DNA of 64,000 nt from Nitrospira sp. Lineage in GTDB: Bacteria > Nitrospirota > Nitrospiria > Nitrospirales > Nitrospiraceae. The notes beneath the pieces are model-generated. The model was not told the DNA's origin. It worked only from the letters and a program-made list of their open reading frames with translations, and made no database searches. Below are positions 29,768-38,299 of this stretch, one piece after another; the stretch's first letter is position 1; the number at the start of each line of letters is the position of its first letter. Location of the stretch: contig JAFEBI010000022.1 of assembly GCA_018242725.1 (NCBI GenBank), positions 124,001-188,000 of the forward strand, written 5' to 3'. Made by a program: the position numbers and the translations under genes.

Positions 29768-29972
29768 GACGTCGGTCACAGGCGGAAGCCTGAAGTTGGA
29801 AGCATACAGCTTATGCTTCACGAGCTAGATTGCCATTTTGATCAATCATGAGAAGTCTTCGTTCTCAATAAGCATGGCGAATACAATAGATATTTCCAGT
29901 GCCGGGGAAGATCTTTTACCTACCTGGTCTAGGCCAAGAGTGGCTGGCTATTTAACAAACCACCAGATGGTT
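29768..29972. other. Convergent intergenic region
   Basis: About 200 bp between the HEAT gene and the terminator of the copper locus. A small 7-bp hairpin (GAAGCAT/ATGCTTC, 29799-29819) sits shortly after the HEAT stop but has no T-run. No gene is visible. Confidence 0.35.
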
Positions 29973-30019
29973 AAAAAAGGCCTGGTGACGATAGCAATTT
30001 GTCATCATCACCAGGCCTT
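29973..30019 (-). terminator. Intrinsic terminator of the copper locus
   Basis: Read on the minus strand, a perfect 12-bp stem (AAGGCCTGGTGA with TCACCAGGCCTT) encloses a 19-base loop and is followed directly by a run of T. It lies 54 bp past the stop of the cupredoxin-propeller gene. On the plus strand no T-run follows, so it mainly ends minus-strand transcripts. Confidence 0.85.
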
Positions 30020-30073
30020 GATCAGACCCTATTCGACTGCAAGGTTATTCAATCAGTTTTTTCTACAGACTGA

Positions 30074-32122
30074 TTACTGCCCAGTCGGCCCAGGATTCTT
30101 CTGCTTGTCTGTCAGCTGCCGCTTCCAGGCTTTACAATCGTTGGTCTGGCAATCTTTGACCCATTCCTGCACCCAACCATTATAGACGTTCGGAATCGTC
30201 ATGATGCCCTGTCCACCCATGCCGGCATACTCTGAGATTGTGCCATCTTTTGCCGTCTTGTTGGTTGCCATCAACAAAATTGTTCCAACCACTGTAGCAT
30301 CAGCTGGATTGCCGTCGCCATTGGGATCCGGGTCCACAACGAGCATCCGGTTGGAGAATTTGCTGGAGACATAGGCGTAATAGCCACCACCTTTCTTAGC
30401 GCCGTATTGCACACCGTGACAACCAGGATCACAGCTCAACATCTTCACGACCTTATCGGTTGTCGGCAAGCCAGGTCTGGTATCAACAATTGTAATGGTA
30501 CCGGTCAAGGTATTGGCCGTCACCATATTGGTTCCCCCTGGACTAACAGGCGTCTGAATGGGTAAGGCACCAACTAATGAACAGTCATTAACACCCAGCA
30601 CATATCCTTGATCCGTGGGCTTCTTACAACCTCCGACTGGATCGTACGTGTTCAGCAAATTAATCTCCCCCTTAAACTCGTGGGGATTCACACTATAGAT
30701 CGATATTTTGCTGTCGAGGAAATTAGCCACGTAATACTTACTTGCATCCGGCATCATTCCAGTGGCAATGGGATGGGTCAAGCGGCTACTGGCTGGCAGA
30801 ACTGATGCCAGATTGTTATTGGAGAAATCTACTCGACTGGTACTCCCTGTCAGCACATTCGGAGTCACCATTTTACTGCCGTCAGCGCTCATCCAATGGG
30901 CATGGGGATTACTTTGACCGGCACCGATACTGATCTGCCCTGTTACCGCTGTGCCTAAGGGAGCGACTACCCGGATGGAATTCGGAGTCGGGTCACCGTT
31001 GAGAGTGATGTGAAGTTCGTCTTTGCGAAGTGGATCGTCTGCGGTCGCCCGAGTCATCACGTGAGCCGGGGCATCTCCGACCACGAGATCTCGAATGAGG
31101 GAACCGGTCGCCCGATCAAAGACAGCCAGTCTGTTGTCAAACCACTGGGTCTGGTAGATCAGAGTCTGATCCCGATTCGTCCACATATTGTGGGGATTAT
31201 TCATATTGATCTGCGGGAGTGCGACCTTTCGCTCAACTTTCCAGGTCTCCGCGTTCACAGCAGTGGCAGTACCGGGCTTATTCTTATCGAAGACTTTCTC
31301 AAACTGGGTATCCACCCACACTTGCCCTACACCAGGAGTGGCAGGATTGCCTAGGGGATTCAAGGTGACAGTACGGTTAGCATTCTGATAGCGATCACGC
31401 AATACAGCCGCCACGTTGAGAGCGATGGGGGCCCCATGGTTGTCCTTAAGATTCGTATAGACTTCCACTTCCGGATAAATGGGCGTCCAGGAGCCGGCGG
31501 CATAGTTCTGCCAATTACCAGGATTTGTAGCAATAAAGAATGTTCTGAGCAAACGCGTGGCTAAATCACTGCTGGTTGGGACCTGCTTAAGCGGTTCGAA
31601 AAATTCGCCGTTTGCAATCGTGATAAAATCCCCAAGGTCCAGTGGGAGAGGTCCGGGTGTGCTCAGGTCGTTCACAATTACGGCAGCAAACATGTAGGGA
31701 TGGACGCTGCAGGCTATGACGTACAGCCCCGGCTTCGTCAGCGTCACGGTCTGATCTTCTATAGGCTTCGGATCGTTAAAATTCACGTCTTTGATGAACG
31801 GCATGCCAGGAGCCTGAAAAGGATAGATCAAACTCGTCGCCGTGTGGACTGTTCTGGTCCTTCCACCGCGGGATGGAAACCCAACCGTCTCTCCTGGGTT
31901 AATGATCGCGAGGGATTTCTGTCCGACCGTACCCAGCGCCGCTGCTTCAGGAACACACCCGAGCCCAGACGCCGAGGTGCCTGTATTCGCACATTCGAAC
32001 CAATTTCCTGGTTGGTCTCCGGCTAGAAATGACACGGTCGGTTCAGCAGCCTGGACCATGCCAGCTGTGCCCCATCCTACCACCATACTGAGTAAGGCCA
32101 CTAAGAGGCGTTGTTTTTTCAT
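30074..32122 (-). CDS. Cupredoxin (amicyanin-like) fused to a YVTN-type beta-propeller
   Basis: A 682-aa secreted protein with signal peptide 1-25. The N-terminal domain carries a type 1 copper site: H93 (TVHTATS) and C138-x2-H141-x2-M144 (CSVHPYM), the short ligand loop seen in amicyanin. From about residue 200 a beta-propeller follows, with YVTN-like blades. Several blades start with a histidine motif: NPH311, APAH354, NPH407-A-H409-W, THP (H450) and C564DPGC568H569, the last being a CxxxCH pattern. Extra cysteine pairs (C44/C56, C499/C514, C658/C663) suggest a disulfide-rich exported fold. The ATG follows AAAGGAAAG. It lies 94 bp after the multicopper oxidase gene and is probably cotranscribed. 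Role unknown; periplasmic electron transfer or copper chemistry is likely. Confidence 0.8.
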   Translation of the reverse strand: MKKQRLLVALLSMVVGWGTAGMVQAAEPTVSFLAGDQPGNWFECANTGTSASGLGCVPEAAALGTVGQKSLAIINPGETVGFPSRGGRTRTVHTATSLIYPFQAPGMPFIKDVNFNDPKPIEDQTVTLTKPGLYVIACSVHPYMFAAVIVNDLSTPGPLPLDLGDFITIANGEFFEPLKQVPTSSDLATRLLRTFFIATNPGNWQNYAAGSWTPIYPEVEVYTNLKDNHGAPIALNVAAVLRDRYQNANRTVTLNPLGNPATPGVGQVWVDTQFEKVFDKNKPGTATAVNAETWKVERKVALPQINMNNPHNMWTNRDQTLIYQTQWFDNRLAVFDRATGSLIRDLVVGDAPAHVMTRATADDPLRKDELHITLNGDPTPNSIRVVAPLGTAVTGQISIGAGQSNPHAHWMSADGSKMVTPNVLTGSTSRVDFSNNNLASVLPASSRLTHPIATGMMPDASKYYVANFLDSKISIYSVNPHEFKGEINLLNTYDPVGGCKKPTDQGYVLGVNDCSLVGALPIQTPVSPGGTNMVTANTLTGTITIVDTRPGLPTTDKVVKMLSCDPGCHGVQYGAKKGGGYYAYVSSKFSNRMLVVDPDPNGDGNPADATVVGTILLMATNKTAKDGTISEYAGMGGQGIMTIPNVYNGWVQEWVKDCQTNDCKAWKRQLTDKQKNPGPTGQ

Positions 32123-32174
32123 AGCGCTTTCCTTTACGGCTTAATCTTTGCCTTGTGCACCTATAGCATTTTAT

Positions 32175-32212
32175 GTGGAGCCTCCCCCGCCTCAGAGCGG
32201 AGCAGGCTCCAC
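32175..32212. other. Hairpin between multicopper oxidase and cupredoxin-propeller genes
   Basis: GTGGAGCCT (32175-32183) pairs with AGGCTCCAC (32204-32212) around a 20-base GC-rich loop. There is no T-run on the minus strand, so it is not a standard terminator. It could set differential expression or RNA stability of the two copper genes. Confidence 0.5.
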
Positions 32213-32216
32213 TAAA

Positions 32217-34112
32217 TTAGGGTGTAGGGGCAGCAACGACATCAAGTTCAGAAATCATACCCAGAGTGGCATGAAAGAGGATGTGACAATGAAAGAGCCA
32301 CCGCCCCAGTCCTCCCCCAGTGGGCGTTGCATTCTCCAGCACCTTCCCTTTGGCATTATAAAAATTTGGACGGTCGTCCAATCGGACCCTGAACGTCAAA
32401 GTGTGTTTTGAAGGGATATCAAGCTCGTCCACAAACTCATGATACCCGTAGCTATATGGCAACGCTCCTGGCTTGCTCAAGCTGACCGGTTGAATGGAAA
32501 ATCCATGCAAATGAAACGGATGATGCGCTCCTGTCTCATTCGTCACCGTGAGTTCTAGCGTGTCTCCAATCTGTGCAAACCGGGCCGAAGCTGGAAGAGT
32601 ACTGTGGTCATGATCCCCCTGGATATCGTTCACTCCGAGCTGACCTCCTGAGTTCGTGAACGTAATGGGAGAACCCATCCCCTGTGCAAGGAGACTCCCT
32701 TGGAGAGGCAACAACTCCTTCACCAAATCCCCAGCCGGACGCAACGGCGTGCCATTAGCAATCGTATACGTTCCCCCTTGACCTGCCACCTTCAGATGCA
32801 TAGCGGGAACAGTCGGAATCCACGCATAGCTATTTAAACCACCAGCTCGTTGGAAGTCTTCTGTCCAGAGAGTCAGAATGTGATCAATCGCCAATCCACT
32901 CGGAATCACCGCCACTACATCCTGACGGCTTCCAGGCGGAATCAGAATCTGGCCTTCTTTATAGTTGAATTTAAACACTGAAGTACTCGTATCTCCCTCA
33001 AGACGAGCTTGGTCGAGCAGTCCACCTTGTCCTCCGATTCGAACAAGATTGACCTGCTGCCCCGTGCCGTCAGTCAAATGAAGACGAACGTAGCGGGTCG
33101 CCGATGAATTAATGACCTGTAACCGAAGTCCCTGACCTGCCGTCACAGCAAGCGTCCGCGCACCGGACGCAAGCACGCCTGGACTCTCAGGAGTCCCAGT
33201 CCTCGCACCGACATTGACACCATTGGTAAGAACCGTCTGTCCTTCGCCGACCGGGGGGCCGGTCATAATGTTCGGCACCTCTCCGGCCTTGAATACAGAT
33301 CGAAGATTTCCTTCTTCATCAACGGGGAACTCATCACAGAGAACCTTTGGAGTTTTGCCGGCCCAGGTACCACTCCACGAACCACTGACGTGCGGCAGTG
33401 TGGAAGTGTCATAGGTCGCCGCATCGTTGGTCCCCGGCGCTTTGCAGACCGTGATGTCGCTCAGCACCAGCGTCTTGGTTTGTGCTGCAGAAGGGAGCAC
33501 CGTCCCCTGAAGGTTTGCATCAAGGGTTTCGGTCACAATCAACGACCCATAGAGCCCTTGGAACACTTGGTTAGTCGACGAATGGTGATGGGGGTGATAC
33601 CAGAAGATCCCCGGTCGCGTCACGGTGAACTTATAATCGAATTTTTGTCCCGGCTTCAGTTGTGCCTGGGTCAGTGGTGTCCCGTCGCTGGCATTGTTCA
33701 ACTCGACGCCATGCCAGTGAATTCCCGTGACCTCTTTGTTCAGTTTGTTCTGAAAATGCACAAGAACCGTGTCTCCCACCTTGAGCCGAAATTCCGGCCC
33801 CGGTATGGTACCGACCACACCTTCACACACATCAAAACTGGCGCAACTCTTAAACGTGAGCGCGTTCGTAATACTTACCCCATTGTCGATATTGACGGTT
33901 GCCTCATCTGCCACCAGATAGGTCTCGACGATGTTGCCAGCAGGATTGACATCAACGACCTGGGGCACCTCATAGGGACTGCCTCCGGTTGTGGCCTGTG
34001 CTGATTCACTACCGAACAAACCCAACATGAGCGTCACGGCAGCAACGAGGCACGTTGTCCAACTGAGGACGTTCATGACTTTCTCGAAATTACTTGATAC
34101 ATCTTTCACCAT
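32217..34112 (-). CDS. Three-domain multicopper oxidase
   Basis: A 631-aa secreted oxidase from the ATG at 34112 (ribosome site GGGAGAGG), with a signal peptide ending near SESAQA. All four copper-binding blocks are intact: IHWHGVE (about 131-137), WYHPHHHSS (171-179), HPFHLHG (about 535) and FHCHILFHATLGM (607-619). The last supplies the type 1 Cys-His-Met set and the trinuclear histidines. The layout is laccase/copper-oxidase-like rather than copper nitrite reductase. Substrate cannot be told; copper, manganese or phenolic compounds are family possibilities. A long upstream in-frame extension (to 34346) has no secretion signal and is rejected. Confidence 0.93.
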   Translation of the reverse strand: MVKDVSSNFEKVMNVLSWTTCLVAAVTLMLGLFGSESAQATTGGSPYEVPQVVDVNPAGNIVETYLVADEATVNIDNGVSITNALTFKSCASFDVCEGVVGTIPGPEFRLKVGDTVLVHFQNKLNKEVTGIHWHGVELNNASDGTPLTQAQLKPGQKFDYKFTVTRPGIFWYHPHHHSSTNQVFQGLYGSLIVTETLDANLQGTVLPSAAQTKTLVLSDITVCKAPGTNDAATYDTSTLPHVSGSWSGTWAGKTPKVLCDEFPVDEEGNLRSVFKAGEVPNIMTGPPVGEGQTVLTNGVNVGARTGTPESPGVLASGARTLAVTAGQGLRLQVINSSATRYVRLHLTDGTGQQVNLVRIGGQGGLLDQARLEGDTSTSVFKFNYKEGQILIPPGSRQDVVAVIPSGLAIDHILTLWTEDFQRAGGLNSYAWIPTVPAMHLKVAGQGGTYTIANGTPLRPAGDLVKELLPLQGSLLAQGMGSPITFTNSGGQLGVNDIQGDHDHSTLPASARFAQIGDTLELTVTNETGAHHPFHLHGFSIQPVSLSKPGALPYSYGYHEFVDELDIPSKHTLTFRVRLDDRPNFYNAKGKVLENATPTGGGLGRWLFHCHILFHATLGMISELDVVAAPTP

Positions 34113-34783
34113 GATACCTCTCCCTCGTGTGATAACTTTCCATCTACTTCTGCAATGCGAAACACTATCTTCCTCATGCTTCCGGTCCAATCGTCGCCCG
34201 ATGCAAGATATGCCATGCACACGAACCATTTCCCCAAGATCGTATACGAATGGGTCTGTCACATTGAAACTTGCCGGATGAAGAATTCCGCCCTTACAGG
34301 CGAGGTTCTGCACTGAGCATCTGTCAATACTCCAAAATGCAAACAATTTAACTTATATCAACTGACCGTCCGACTCATCATTCAGCCGGTAAGAGCCACC
34401 CGCAGACACACCCAACTTCTTATCCATGAGTCCTTCAAAAAGAATTACGCAAATACTGTTCCAAGATTGACACAATGATGTCGCACGAAATTGATGCATG
34501 CGCTATGTTACAAATTGCTCACTTTTTCGATTCTTGCAACAGCGCTCTCATGACAATCTGCTCCTCGGACAGCAGAACAACCACAACTGTATCCGATCAG
34601 ATTCAGTATCCAAAAAGATTCATAAAGGATCGCTGCCAATCTGGAGAACCTTCTATTTCAATGAAATCGTTCAGGGGACGAAGAGAAAAAATCAACGTAT
34701 GTTCGGGAGAGTTGGGTCGACGCAAATTTCAGGAAAGAGAGCCGTCCAGCCAGAGCATACCTCAGACTGGACGGATTCATGTA
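34113..34783. other. Upstream region of the copper locus
   Basis: About 670 bp between the multicopper oxidase start and the decayed gene. I see no intact gene; plus-strand frames here are shadows. The stretch should hold the promoter of the oxidase gene, but no clear -35/-10 pair or metal-regulator operator could be assigned. At 34742-34774 a hairpin (CCGTCCAG/CTGGACGG) lies 10 bp past the end of the pseudogene and is followed on the minus strand by CTCTCTTT, a weak terminator. Confidence 0.4.
34742..34774 (-). terminator. Weak terminator-like hairpin after the pseudogene
   Basis: An 8-bp perfect stem, CCGTCCAG with CTGGACGG, has a 17-base loop and a pyrimidine-rich CTCTCTTTCC tail on the minus strand. 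Its position directly 3' of the decayed cupredoxin-propeller copy suggests that it is the old terminator of that gene. Confidence 0.45.
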
Positions 34784-35385
34784 TTACTGGATCGGATTGC
34801 GTTGAGCAGGCGTCAGCTGATTCTTCCGTGAGTCCGGAAGGTTCTGCACCCATCCATTGTGGACGACCTGAATCGTGGGCATCCCCTGTCCCCCTCATGC
34901 CGCGATTGCTCGTGATGGTATCGTCAGTAGCGCTAGCGCCGGTCGCAGTGAGCAGAATACCGCCGGCAATGGTCGCATTGCCCAGATTGCCGTTATTGTC
35001 ACGATCTGGGTCAACGATAATGAGACTGTTTGGAACTTGCTCGAGACATAAGCGTAGTATCCTCCGCTCTGCTTGGCCCCGTACTGCACACCATGGCAAC
35101 CTGAATCACAGTCGAACATTTTCACGACCGTGGAGGTTGCCAACAGATTGATCGTCCCCATCGGCAATTGCGTCGCGGTATCCATGGTCGTGATCGTGCT
35201 TTTGAGAAGACTGGCCACGTAGGCTTTCGTTGAATCCGGCGTCATCCCGGTCGCAACCGGGGAATTGCCTGTCTGGCGAATCGCTTCGATGCGGTTCTTG
35301 GCAAAAATTGTAATGAGTGCTGTTCGCTGTAAGGACATTTGACGTCAGCATCGGCTTGTCATCATGGCTCATCCAGGTCACACAG
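34784..35385 (-). pseudogene. Decayed 3' fragment of a cupredoxin-propeller paralogue
   Basis: Read in shifting frames on the minus strand, this stretch matches the C-terminal ~270 residues of the intact protein encoded at 30074-32122. Frame one gives TWMSHDDKPMLTSNVLT (compare HWMSADGSKMVTPNVLT). Frame two gives PVATGMTPDSTKAYVA and then VVKMFDCDSGCHGVQYGAK (compare VVKMLSCDPGCHGVQYGAK). A third frame gives NSLIIVDPD, and a further shift gives GQGMPTIQVVHNGWVQ and a normal stop at 34784. At least three frameshifts and an internal loss of about 50 residues (the segment between NLL and VVKM) are present. The N-terminal cupredoxin part is absent. The CxxxCH motif is retained. Confidence 0.88.
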
Positions 35386-35466
35386 CATTTTTATTTTCTC
35401 TCGACATGCGCCTTTGTTGTTGCACAATGACCCTATTCATACATGGCATTGACGAGGAGGTACTCG

Positions 35467-35868
35467 ATGCGAACACCTCATACGATAATTCGTTTAACTC
35501 TCCTGAGAAGTCTGATCATACTTCCGATGATTGTCCCATCTATTACTGTTGCAGCCTCACAAGACAAGAAGAACTCCGTTGCTTCCTCCTCGGGATTGGT
35601 TTCCTCAGACTCACATGATTCCTTGACGAATGTCGATACCTTCTCAGGTCCCAATCAATCGACTCCTCGACCTGGTCCGGCCTGGAAGACCATCGGGGGA
35701 ACGATCAAGCACATCAAGGGTGATATCTATATGGTTGAAGATTATGAGGGAAATCAGGTGCACCTGTACGTCAGTCGGGAAACCAAACACCTACGCGGTC
35801 AAAAGAAAGTCGGCGACCGGGTACGTGCCGAAATCACCAGAGACGGCTTCGTGAACTCGATTCAATAG
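35467..35868 (+). CDS. Small secreted hypothetical protein
   Basis: The ATG at 35467 follows GAGGAGG and encodes 133 aa with a signal peptide (MRTPHTIIRLTLLRSLIILP...). The mature part has a serine-rich low-complexity stretch, then a compact domain (WKTIGGTIKHIKGDIYMVED to the end) that looks like a small beta-barrel of the DUF5666/OB type. I cannot assign a function. It faces the DUF3047 gene convergently, 23 bp away. The ATG at 35443 is also in frame but lacks a site. Confidence 0.75.
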   Translation: MRTPHTIIRLTLLRSLIILPMIVPSITVAASQDKKNSVASSSGLVSSDSHDSLTNVDTFSGPNQSTPRPGPAWKTIGGTIKHIKGDIYMVEDYEGNQVHLYVSRETKHLRGQKKVGDRVRAEITRDGFVNSIQ

Positions 35869-35891
35869 CTGGGATGCTCGGTTGGCCCTGA

Positions 35892-36662
35892 TTATTTGTC
35901 TGAGCTTTTCACACGAGTATCGGAAGTTTTAAGGAAAACAATATCCCCGTAATAGGCCACGGCTCGCTCTTTCGTATTGTCGGTATCTGTCATGATGGCC
36001 ACGCCGTTGATCATCGGCGGTTCTTCGCCAAAAGCTTTTCTATAGTCGTCGTAGATGTTACGGGACTCATCGATCCAGGCACCGAGTTTTTCCGGCCCGC
36101 TCTCAACCACCACCATTTTGACGAAATCCGTGTAGGCGTTATCGATAATCGTATCGATAGGCGCTTGCCTCTCCCACACATAGTTGATCGCGCCGATAGG
36201 AAGATCTCCAAACACGACTTGCCCCGCTTTATACTTTAATTTCCTTCCTATACTCACCTTGTCTGGGTCGTATTCAAAAGTAATGTAGAGCCTGGCCGGA
36301 TAATCGTCGCCGTCTTTTCTGGTGGCATCGCTCTTCTGAAGCAAATTCTCGGCCTTCCATCTCCATCGCACGATTGGAAATTCCTTCGGATCGATCCTGA
36401 CCTCTTTGGTCAAACCTGATGCCGAGGAGTCGCTCATGGCCTTGACAACAACGTGCTCACCGTCTTTCACTAATTCATATTTCGTCAGCTTCGGGATTTT
36501 CTTGAAGGTCAACGGTTTCCAGCCGTCGGGCAAACTCATTCCCGGTTCGCTCGCGGAAAATCGCGCGATTTCCAATATATTTGAACCTTGCGCATGTACC
36601 AATGGAACCGACAGCGTCGTGCACATTGTGAGAACACCACCGATGATGACTCTCCGCCTCAT
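35892..36662 (-). CDS. DUF3047 periplasmic protein
   Basis: A 256-aa exported protein with signal peptide (MRRRVIIGGVLTMCTTLSVPLVHA). The DUF3047 pattern is visible: an N-terminal beta segment (LPDGWKPLTFKKIPKLTKYELV), IVRWRWKAENLL with a basic/acidic cluster, YITFEYDPD, INYVWE and a C-terminal MTDTDNTKERAVAYYGDIVF. The family has no established function. It lies 19 bp after the flavin reductase gene on the same strand and is probably cotranscribed with it. Confidence 0.85.
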   Translation of the reverse strand: MRRRVIIGGVLTMCTTLSVPLVHAQGSNILEIARFSASEPGMSLPDGWKPLTFKKIPKLTKYELVKDGEHVVVKAMSDSSASGLTKEVRIDPKEFPIVRWRWKAENLLQKSDATRKDGDDYPARLYITFEYDPDKVSIGRKLKYKAGQVVFGDLPIGAINYVWERQAPIDTIIDNAYTDFVKMVVVESGPEKLGAWIDESRNIYDDYRKAFGEEPPMINGVAIMTDTDNTKERAVAYYGDIVFLKTSDTRVKSSDK

Positions 36663-36681
36663 GCTTCCAATCCATCCGTCC

Positions 36682-38235
36682 TTATCGTCTCATCCATGCA
36701 AACAACTTTGTGAGAAATGTTTTCGTTCTCTCCGTGAAATGGGCCTTTCTCCAAAGATTGATCACTTTTTTATTTGCCTCGGCCTGCGTGGGATAAGGAT
36801 GAATTGTGCTAGCGATTGTTTTAGCCCCGCCTCCAGCCTTCATCGCCACAGAAAATTCACTGATCAGATCGCCGGCATGGGCAGCTACGATTGTGGCTCC
36901 TAAAATTTTGTCGGTCCCTTTTCGAATGTGCACACGGGCAAACCCTTCCTCTTCGCCGTCCAGGATCGCCCGATCCACTTCGTTGAGTTTGTACGTATAG
37001 GTTTCAACCTCGAATCCCTTCTCTTTGGCATCTTTTTCATACAGCCCGACATGAGCGATTTCCGGCTCAGTGAAGGTGCACCAGGGCATGTTCAATGACT
37101 CCACATTGGCATAGCCTAAACCCAGCGGATGCGGGAACAAGGCGTTCTGAATGACGATCTGCGCCATGGCATCAGCGGCGTGGGTAAACTTATAGCGCGA
37201 GCAGACATCACCCGCTGCAAAAATCTTGGGATTTGTCGTTTGCAACCGACTATTCACCACGATTCCATTCCGATCATATTCGACTCCCGCTGCCTCCAAT
37301 CCGATCCGCTCCACATTCGGGGTCCGCCCGACACCGAGCAAAATCTCGTCGACAATCACCGCATGCTGTTGGGTATGCGACTCAACGGTCAGTCGTTTCC
37401 CCCCTTCAATCTTCTCTACCCGCAGATCTTTCCCGCAGCAAAGGAGCTGAACTCCATCACGAAGCATCTGGTGTTCGACAATCTCCGCGGCATCTCGATC
37501 CTCATTGGGTAGAATACCGTGCGTTGTTTCGACCAAATAGACTTGACTTCCAAACCGTGCGAAGGCCTGCGCCAGCTCGCATCCGATCGGACCCGCCCCG
37601 ATGACTCCCAGGCGCTGTGGGAGCTGCGTCAGGGAAAACACACTGTCATTCGTCAGATAGTCGACCCCCTGCAAGCCAGGCGTGGTGGGAATCGCCGCTC
37701 GGGCTCCCGTACAGACAGCAGCTCTTGCAAAAGTGAGAACCCGATCACCGGCTGAACCTTCCACTTTGATCGTATCAAAACCCAGAAAACATCCGCTCCC
37801 GATGTACACATCGACCCCAAGCTTTGTGTAGCGCTGAGCAGAATCGTTCTGGCTGATGCGGGCCCGTAGTTTCCGCATACGCGCCATCACGGCCTCAAAA
37901 TCGTATGTCACCCCCGTGGGAATATAGAGGCCAAATTCTGTCGCTTTACTCAGATCCGCCCAAGCCCTGGCGGCGCGAATCACGGCTTTTGAAGGCACAC
38001 ATCCGACATTCAGACAATCCCCACCCATCAGATGTTTTTCAATCAGTGCCACTTTGGCGCCGAGACTTGCGGCGACCACGGCTGTAATCAGCCCGGCGGT
38101 TCCTGCTCCAACCACCACCATGTTATACCGACCTATCGGTTCAGGATTGAGCCAATCGGCTGGATGCACATTGGCGACGAGTTGTTGATTGTACTCGTCG
38201 TATGGAAGGATTAAAGACTGGTCCTGATCACTCAT
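36682..38235 (-). CDS. FAD-dependent pyridine nucleotide-disulfide oxidoreductase (MerA-like, no metal-binding tail)
   Basis: A flavoprotein of the lipoamide dehydrogenase/mercuric reductase superfamily (517 aa from ATG 38235; a GTG two codons earlier is possible). It shows the FAD-binding VVVGAGTAGLITA, the redox pair CLNVGC, the NAD-binding GVIGAGPIGCELAQ, FAAGDVCSRYKFTHAADAMA and the interface motif HPYPTQAE. The C-terminal vicinal cysteines of mercuric reductase are missing, so Hg(II) reduction is unlikely. It lies 64 bp downstream of a TVP38-family membrane protein gene, a pairing seen in many bacteria, and may use that partner at the membrane. Substrate unknown. Confidence 0.88.
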   Translation of the reverse strand: MSDQDQSLILPYDEYNQQLVANVHPADWLNPEPIGRYNMVVVGAGTAGLITAVVAASLGAKVALIEKHLMGGDCLNVGCVPSKAVIRAARAWADLSKATEFGLYIPTGVTYDFEAVMARMRKLRARISQNDSAQRYTKLGVDVYIGSGCFLGFDTIKVEGSAGDRVLTFARAAVCTGARAAIPTTPGLQGVDYLTNDSVFSLTQLPQRLGVIGAGPIGCELAQAFARFGSQVYLVETTHGILPNEDRDAAEIVEHQMLRDGVQLLCCGKDLRVEKIEGGKRLTVESHTQQHAVIVDEILLGVGRTPNVERIGLEAAGVEYDRNGIVVNSRLQTTNPKIFAAGDVCSRYKFTHAADAMAQIVIQNALFPHPLGLGYANVESLNMPWCTFTEPEIAHVGLYEKDAKEKGFEVETYTYKLNEVDRAILDGEEEGFARVHIRKGTDKILGATIVAAHAGDLISEFSVAMKAGGGAKTIASTIHPYPTQAEANKKVINLWRKAHFTERTKTFLTKLFAWMRR

Positions 38236-38299
38236 GTGCACACGTTCCGTATAGAGATTCTGCCGTTATAGCTCGGTATCCTTCATTGTGCCTGGTCTA

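Noticed and set aside
32217-34112. Copper nitrite reductase (NirK) identity for the multicopper oxidase
   Set aside because: The four-block laccase pattern with a C-terminal HCHxxxHxxxxM motif and three-domain length does not fit two-domain NirK.
34498-35151. 217-codon plus-strand frame over the copper pseudogene
   Set aside because: The opposite strand carries clear homology to the cupredoxin-propeller protein; the plus frame has no recognisable domain.
36682-38235. Mercuric reductase function for the flavin disulfide oxidoreductase
   Set aside because: The C-terminal vicinal cysteine pair and N-terminal metal-binding domain of MerA are missing, and no mer genes are nearby.
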